Source: an uncultured Lactobacillus sp. (GTDB lineage Bacteria > Bacillota > Bacilli > Lactobacillales > Lactobacillaceae). Taken from it: DNA of 43,524 nucleotides. Where the stretch lies: the NCBI GenBank assembly GCA_946482425.1, contig CAMLRO010000005.1, positions 1-43,524 on the forward strand, given 5' to 3'. The notes under the pieces were generated by a model that was not told the DNA's origin, searched no databases, and was given only the letters and a program-made list of their open reading frames with translations. Shown here piece by piece: positions 40,063-43,524 of this stretch. The stretch's first letter is position 1, and the number at the start of each line of letters is the position of its first letter. The position numbers and the translations under genes were made by a program.

Positions 40063-41667
40063 ATGCCCTTATTCAAATATTTTAAAAGAGCTAAGTGGCA
40101 ATTTAGTATAGTAATTGCCCTAACTGTTATTAATTCAGGGTTTTCAACACTTGCAGGAATTGCCAGTGCAAATGCCCTAACTCAGGTCACCAAACTGCAT
40201 GCCCAACTGTTTTTTATTTGGGTCACAATTATGGCTGCTGCCTATGTCATGTACGCAATCTTTACCTACTTAATTTCGGTCAATCAAACAAAATTGAAGC
40301 AGCAAATTGATCTGCTGATTCGGCAGGATCTGGCCCAAAAGTTGTCACAGTCGGATTATCAGTCTTTTCATCAGCAAACCACTGCTACCTACGCCTCATG
40401 GCTAACCAATGATATTAATACGATCAATGAATTTGGTGTCAACGACTTGATGATGATTGTACAACAGATTAGCGAAATCTTGTTGGGAGCAGTCACTTTA
40501 GCGTATTTTCAGGTCAGTTTACTTGCTACTGTTATTATCTTAACTGCGATTATGGCGGTAGTGCCTAATTTGTTTTCAAAATGGTTATCTAAACGTTCGC
40601 TTGAACTCTCCCATGCGCAAGAACGGTTGGTTAATAAAATTAATGATGTCCTGAATGGCTTCAATACCTTATTTTTAGCAAATTTACCCCAAGTAATTGT
40701 TAAAAGAATTAATCAAGGATCTGCAGATGTTCGAAAAAATGCTGTTGATTACGTTAAGGCGGCTGGCTTTACCCAAGCCTTTACCAATTGCATTGCCTAT
40801 TTAAGTCAAGTGATTGTTTTAGCTCAAAGCGGTTATTTAATTTTGCGGCATCTTACGCCAGTGGGAACTATAAGTGGTGCGCAGTATTTTGCCGGTACAA
40901 TTTTTGCTGAACTGAGTGGCATCAGCTTTAATTGGCAGGAATTTAAATCACTTAAACCAATTATGGATAAGCTGGCAAATATTAAGACGACCACGCAGCC
41001 TGATCAGAAACAAGAAATTTCTGCTAAACAAATTCAAATTAAGAACCTTTCGTATACTTATAAGGAAAAGAGGCAACCAATTTTAGATAACCTGAATTTG
41101 ACTATTGCAGAAGGGAAAAAATACCTCTTGCTCGGTGATTCAGCTGCAGGTAAATCAACGCTGCTTAATATTATTAGTGGCCTGTTAAAAAATTATACCG
41201 GTACGATCAAATTGGGTGGCATAGACTATGCTAAAATTTCTGACACTCAGCTGCATCAAATAATTTCTTATGTCGAACAAACACCATATATTTTTACGGC
41301 TAGTTTAAAGTGGAATTTAACTTTGGGGCAAAAGGTTGCTCCTGCAAAGCTAAAACAGGTCATTACGGCGTGTGGCATTGATCAAATAATTGCTCATTTA
41401 CCCGCTGGTATCAACACGATACTGGCAAACCAGGGAACTAATCTATCTGGTGGGCAGAAGCAGAGAATTGCGCTTGCACGAGCGCTTTTGCTTGATACGC
41501 CCGTATATCTTTTTGATGAGGCGACCTCGTCATTAGACAAGGCGGCCAGCATTTCGTTGGAAAAGCTGATTTTGGGTCAGAAGAATAAAACCATTGTTTT
41601 AGTAACACACCATTTACAAAAAGAAACAGCCGACTTATTTGACGAAAATATCGTATTGGACAAATAA
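40063..41667 (+). CDS. ABC transporter, fused membrane and ATPase domains
   Basis: A 534-residue half-transporter of exporter type. Residues 1-310 hold about six membrane helices. The ATPase domain has Walker A GDSAAGKST (358-366), Q-loop VEQTPY, signature LSGGQKQR, Walker B VYLFDEATSS and H-loop VTHH. Such proteins dimerise and export peptides, lipids or drugs. RBS TAGGAGG. No partner half-transporter or peptide precursor gene is next to it, and it has its own terminator, so it probably works as a homodimer. The cargo is unknown. Confidence 0.88.
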   Translation: MPLFKYFKRAKWQFSIVIALTVINSGFSTLAGIASANALTQVTKLHAQLFFIWVTIMAAAYVMYAIFTYLISVNQTKLKQQIDLLIRQDLAQKLSQSDYQSFHQQTTATYASWLTNDINTINEFGVNDLMMIVQQISEILLGAVTLAYFQVSLLATVIILTAIMAVVPNLFSKWLSKRSLELSHAQERLVNKINDVLNGFNTLFLANLPQVIVKRINQGSADVRKNAVDYVKAAGFTQAFTNCIAYLSQVIVLAQSGYLILRHLTPVGTISGAQYFAGTIFAELSGISFNWQEFKSLKPIMDKLANIKTTTQPDQKQEISAKQIQIKNLSYTYKEKRQPILDNLNLTIAEGKKYLLLGDSAAGKSTLLNIISGLLKNYTGTIKLGGIDYAKISDTQLHQIISYVEQTPYIFTASLKWNLTLGQKVAPAKLKQVITACGIDQIIAHLPAGINTILANQGTNLSGGQKQRIALARALLLDTPVYLFDEATSSLDKAASISLEKLILGQKNKTIVLVTHHLQKETADLFDENIVLDK

Positions 41668-41706
41668 AAAAGTCGTATTTGAGTTTAAATTCAAATACGG
41701 CTTTTA
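41668..41706. terminator. Bidirectional terminator between the ABC and peptidase genes
   Basis: AAAGTCGTATTTGA pairs with TCAAATACGGCTTTT (one G-T pair) around an 8-base loop. T-runs on both strands serve converging genes. Confidence 0.88.
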
Positions 41707-41810
41707 TTTGTTTGTGTCATGAACTACATCATTAGCAAATAATTTTAATACCTAATAGCTGGTATTATTTTACAAGTTGTAGAACTTTGCGGTGTAATTT
41801 TTGGCTTAAT

Positions 41811-42884
41811 TTAAAGACCTAAGTCTGCAATTAATTGCAGTGCCTCTTTATCATCACCAAGCTGCATGAGGGCGTCTTTTAGGCATAACATTGGCTTACC
41901 GTCACGGTCGGGCGTTGTTTGGGCATGAGCCAAAGAACTGAGAATGGCTTCGTGCACAATATCTACCGTAATTCTGAAGTAGCGGTCAATTTTGTCATCA
42001 GTAATTGCCTGGATTGTACTCAACTCGTGTTCAGGGAAATGACTTACCCGGTTAGCAGTAGAGAAAGCTAGAGTAATCTCGCCACTACCGTTGCCGCTAA
42101 ATGAGCCACTGCGAGTGATACCGATACCGGAGCGTTTGGCAATGCGTTTTAATTGTCTCGAGTTAAACGGGATATCGGTAGCAATTATTGTGATGATACT
42201 GCCTTTTTCCTTAGTGTCCTTGTTATCCACAAATTTTTTACCAATAGCATGACCATAAATGTTCAAATCAGCACTAAGACCAAAATTGGACATGACTAGC
42301 GCACCCATTGTAAAGGTTTTGCCGTCAATTTCTACTTGTCTTGAAGCAGAACCAATGCCGCCCTTAAGTTCGTAGCAGCGCATGCCCGTGCCGCCGCCAA
42401 CTCCGCCTTCAGCAAAATCTGTACTAGCAGCTGCAAAAGCATCATTCACATCGTCTTCAGTGACACCTAAATCGCGAATATGGTTAATCGAACTGTCATT
42501 GCACTCCATGATGATCGGATTGACACTACCAGTTGAAAGACCAATTTCAGGATTTTCAGCCAGCATTCTTTTGACTAAAGCCATTGATGCGGTACCCACG
42601 CTGAGCGTATTGGTTAAAACCAGTGGTGTTTCAATTGTGCCCAGTTCGTTAACCTGAACAAGTCCTGTGCTTTTGCCAAAGCCGTTGATAACGTGTGCAG
42701 CGGCTGGCATTTTTTCCCGAAAGATATTATCTGGACAGGGGTTGACCACAGTAACACCGGTTCTGAGTCTATCAGTAACAACTGTTTTATGCCCGACAGT
42801 AACACCGGCAACATCTGTAATTAAATTTTTTGGTCCTGGCTTAGTATCGCTAAGCGCAAATAAAAGTGGTTTATTAAGTCCCAT
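41811..42884 (-). CDS. DmpA/P1-family peptidase (aminopeptidase/D-esterase type)
   Basis: An N-terminal-nucleophile peptidase of 357 residues, family S58. The start LITDVAGVTVGHKTV, INGFGKSTGLVQVNELG, GVGGGTGMRCYELKGG in parts and ALVMSNFG are family motifs. The expected self-cleavage point is G228-S229 in KEKGSIITIIATD, making S229 the nucleophile of the small chain. RBS AAAGGAG. Members cut small peptides from the N-terminus, including amides and D- or beta-residues in some cases. It is a single-gene unit. Confidence 0.9.
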   Translation of the reverse strand: MGLNKPLLFALSDTKPGPKNLITDVAGVTVGHKTVVTDRLRTGVTVVNPCPDNIFREKMPAAAHVINGFGKSTGLVQVNELGTIETPLVLTNTLSVGTASMALVKRMLAENPEIGLSTGSVNPIIMECNDSSINHIRDLGVTEDDVNDAFAAASTDFAEGGVGGGTGMRCYELKGGIGSASRQVEIDGKTFTMGALVMSNFGLSADLNIYGHAIGKKFVDNKDTKEKGSIITIIATDIPFNSRQLKRIAKRSGIGITRSGSFSGNGSGEITLAFSTANRVSHFPEHELSTIQAITDDKIDRYFRITVDIVHEAILSSLAHAQTTPDRDGKPMLCLKDALMQLGDDKEALQLIADLGL

Positions 42885-42997
42885 TTTTACTCCTTTTGCT
42901 TAAAAAATATTCTTCTTTAATTAAAACGGTTCAGTTATTTTTATGCAAGACAAAAAATTCCAGCGTAAATTGACGGAGCTTTTTCATACTATTGTAA

Positions 42998-43524
42998 TCA
43001 ATCTTTTTTCTTTTTGCTAAAACAGTTGCTAAATAGACTGCCAATTACTGCCATGAAGCCCAATAAAAGCATTGTTATCTGGGAATGCTTATTGGCACCA
43101 GTTTGTGGCAATTTTTCATGGCGACCATTGTCAGTGAACAGCACTGACTTGGTGGAGTCAGGATCACTTTCAGCTGGTTTAAAAATGGTATAGTTCTCAG
43201 TAATACCGTTTGAAGTAGAGTTATTTTTATTTTGATGAGGATTTTTAGCCTTGCTTTGAGTTTGACTAGCCGAGTTGGTCGAACTATTTTGACCGCTATG
43301 TTCAGGGCTGGTATTAGCTTGAGGTTCATCTTTAACATAGATATAGGTTACGTTTTGCGGTGCAGTGCCAAAAAAGTTGGTGGCATTTTTAGGCCTGACT
43401 TTTAAGGTATAACCCGGTATCGCCTTAGCACCAGTGGTGTAACCATCACCCACATTACCCTGTATTATCGTTTCAGGTGCAATTTGATTGCCGTTTTCAT
43501 CTTGATAAGAGACGGTAACATCTG
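42998..43524 (-). CDS. MucBP-domain, LPXTG wall-anchored surface protein (C-terminal part)
   Basis: The frame runs off the right edge, so only the last 175 codons are seen. They hold one MucBP domain (VTVSYQDENGNQIAPETI, VGDGYTT, PGYTLKV, VTYIYV). A Ser/Thr/Asn/Gln-rich, hydrophilic spacer follows, and then the sortase signal LPQTG, a hydrophobic helix (ITMLLLGFMAVIGSLF) and a positive tail KKKKD. It is therefore fixed to peptidoglycan by sortase A and probably binds mucus or another surface glycan. The ATG at 43451-43453 is internal and not the start. Confidence 0.93.
   Translation of the reverse strand, partial: DVTVSYQDENGNQIAPETIIQGNVGDGYTTGAKAIPGYTLKVRPKNATNFFGTAPQNVTYIYVKDEPQANTSPEHSGQNSSTNSASQTQSKAKNPHQNKNNSTSNGITENYTIFKPAESDPDSTKSVLFTDNGRHEKLPQTGANKHSQITMLLLGFMAVIGSLFSNCFSKKKKD

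Noticed and set aside
42931..42997. A hairpin with a T-run after the LPXTG protein gene
   Set aside because: A TTTTTT run is present on the minus strand, but the upstream stem pairs poorly, so I do not call a terminator.

Overview
The window looks like a chromosomal segment of a Lactobacillaceae species, most likely Lactobacillus in the strict sense. Supporting signs are the low G+C content, GGAGG-type ribosome binding sites, a Lactobacillus-type GAPDH active-site sequence (SAGSCTTNC), two PTS operons of Gram-positive type, a GatD-like amidotransferase, a MucBP/LPQTG wall-anchored protein and many LacI-family regulators. The species cannot be told from this sequence alone. I saw no insertion sequence, CRISPR array, tRNA or rRNA.

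Layout. (1) 1-5040: the end of an unknown gene, a short LysR regulator divergent from a GAPDH gene, then thiM-thiD-thiE behind a TPP riboswitch with its own terminator and promoter, and a small membrane protein. (2) 5330-10812: a minus-strand operon of LacI, PTS IIB-IIC (lactose/chitobiose family), a DUF871/MupG-like hydrolase, PTS IIA and a cytosolic GH29 alpha-L-fucosidase, with two LacI-type operators upstream. (3) 10927-15047: a GatD-like amidotransferase without MurT, a second ThiD/PdxK-type kinase, a glycerol kinase lacking the PTS-phosphorylated histidine, and a tyrosine phosphatase. (4) 15076-19278: a MATE transporter, a YtcJ-type amidohydrolase and a membrane-embedded LuxR-type regulator. 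(5) 19455-34451: a large rare-sugar island. It holds a GlpK-like FGGY kinase, a split transketolase, a LacI regulator, an L-fucose/arabinose-isomerase-like enzyme, an rbsK-rbsD-rbsA-rbsC-rbsB-type operon, a second LacI, an MFS transporter and a cytosolic DUF5060/apiosidase-like glycosidase. (6) 34556-43524: a macro-domain protein, a mannose-family PTS with a natural IIC-IID fusion and a transaldolase, a LacI, a decayed rsgA fragment, an exporter-type ABC protein, a DmpA-type peptidase and the C-terminus of an LPXTG protein.

How the parts may work together. The island at 19455-34451 is the most interesting part. A glycoside could enter by the MFS carrier and be cut inside the cell by the apiosidase-like hydrolase, while free sugar could enter by the Rbs-type ABC importer. 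An isomerase, a kinase with a nearly glycerol-kinase active site and a split transketolase could then convert it to xylulose 5-phosphate plus a triose phosphate. That order of steps matches the known transketolase route for D-apiose (isomerase, apulose kinase, apulose-4-phosphate transketolase), so I propose an apiose or related branched/rare pentose pathway. Shared TAGTTTAGTT-type sites and cre sites at the promoters suggest that one LacI protein and CcpA control the kinase/transketolase operon, the isomerase and the rbs operon. A plain D-ribose role for the rbs genes, or another rare pentose, remains possible.

Regulation throughout is by LacI repressors. In at least three cases paired operators lie about 63-80 bp apart around the target promoter, as expected for DNA looping or autorepression.
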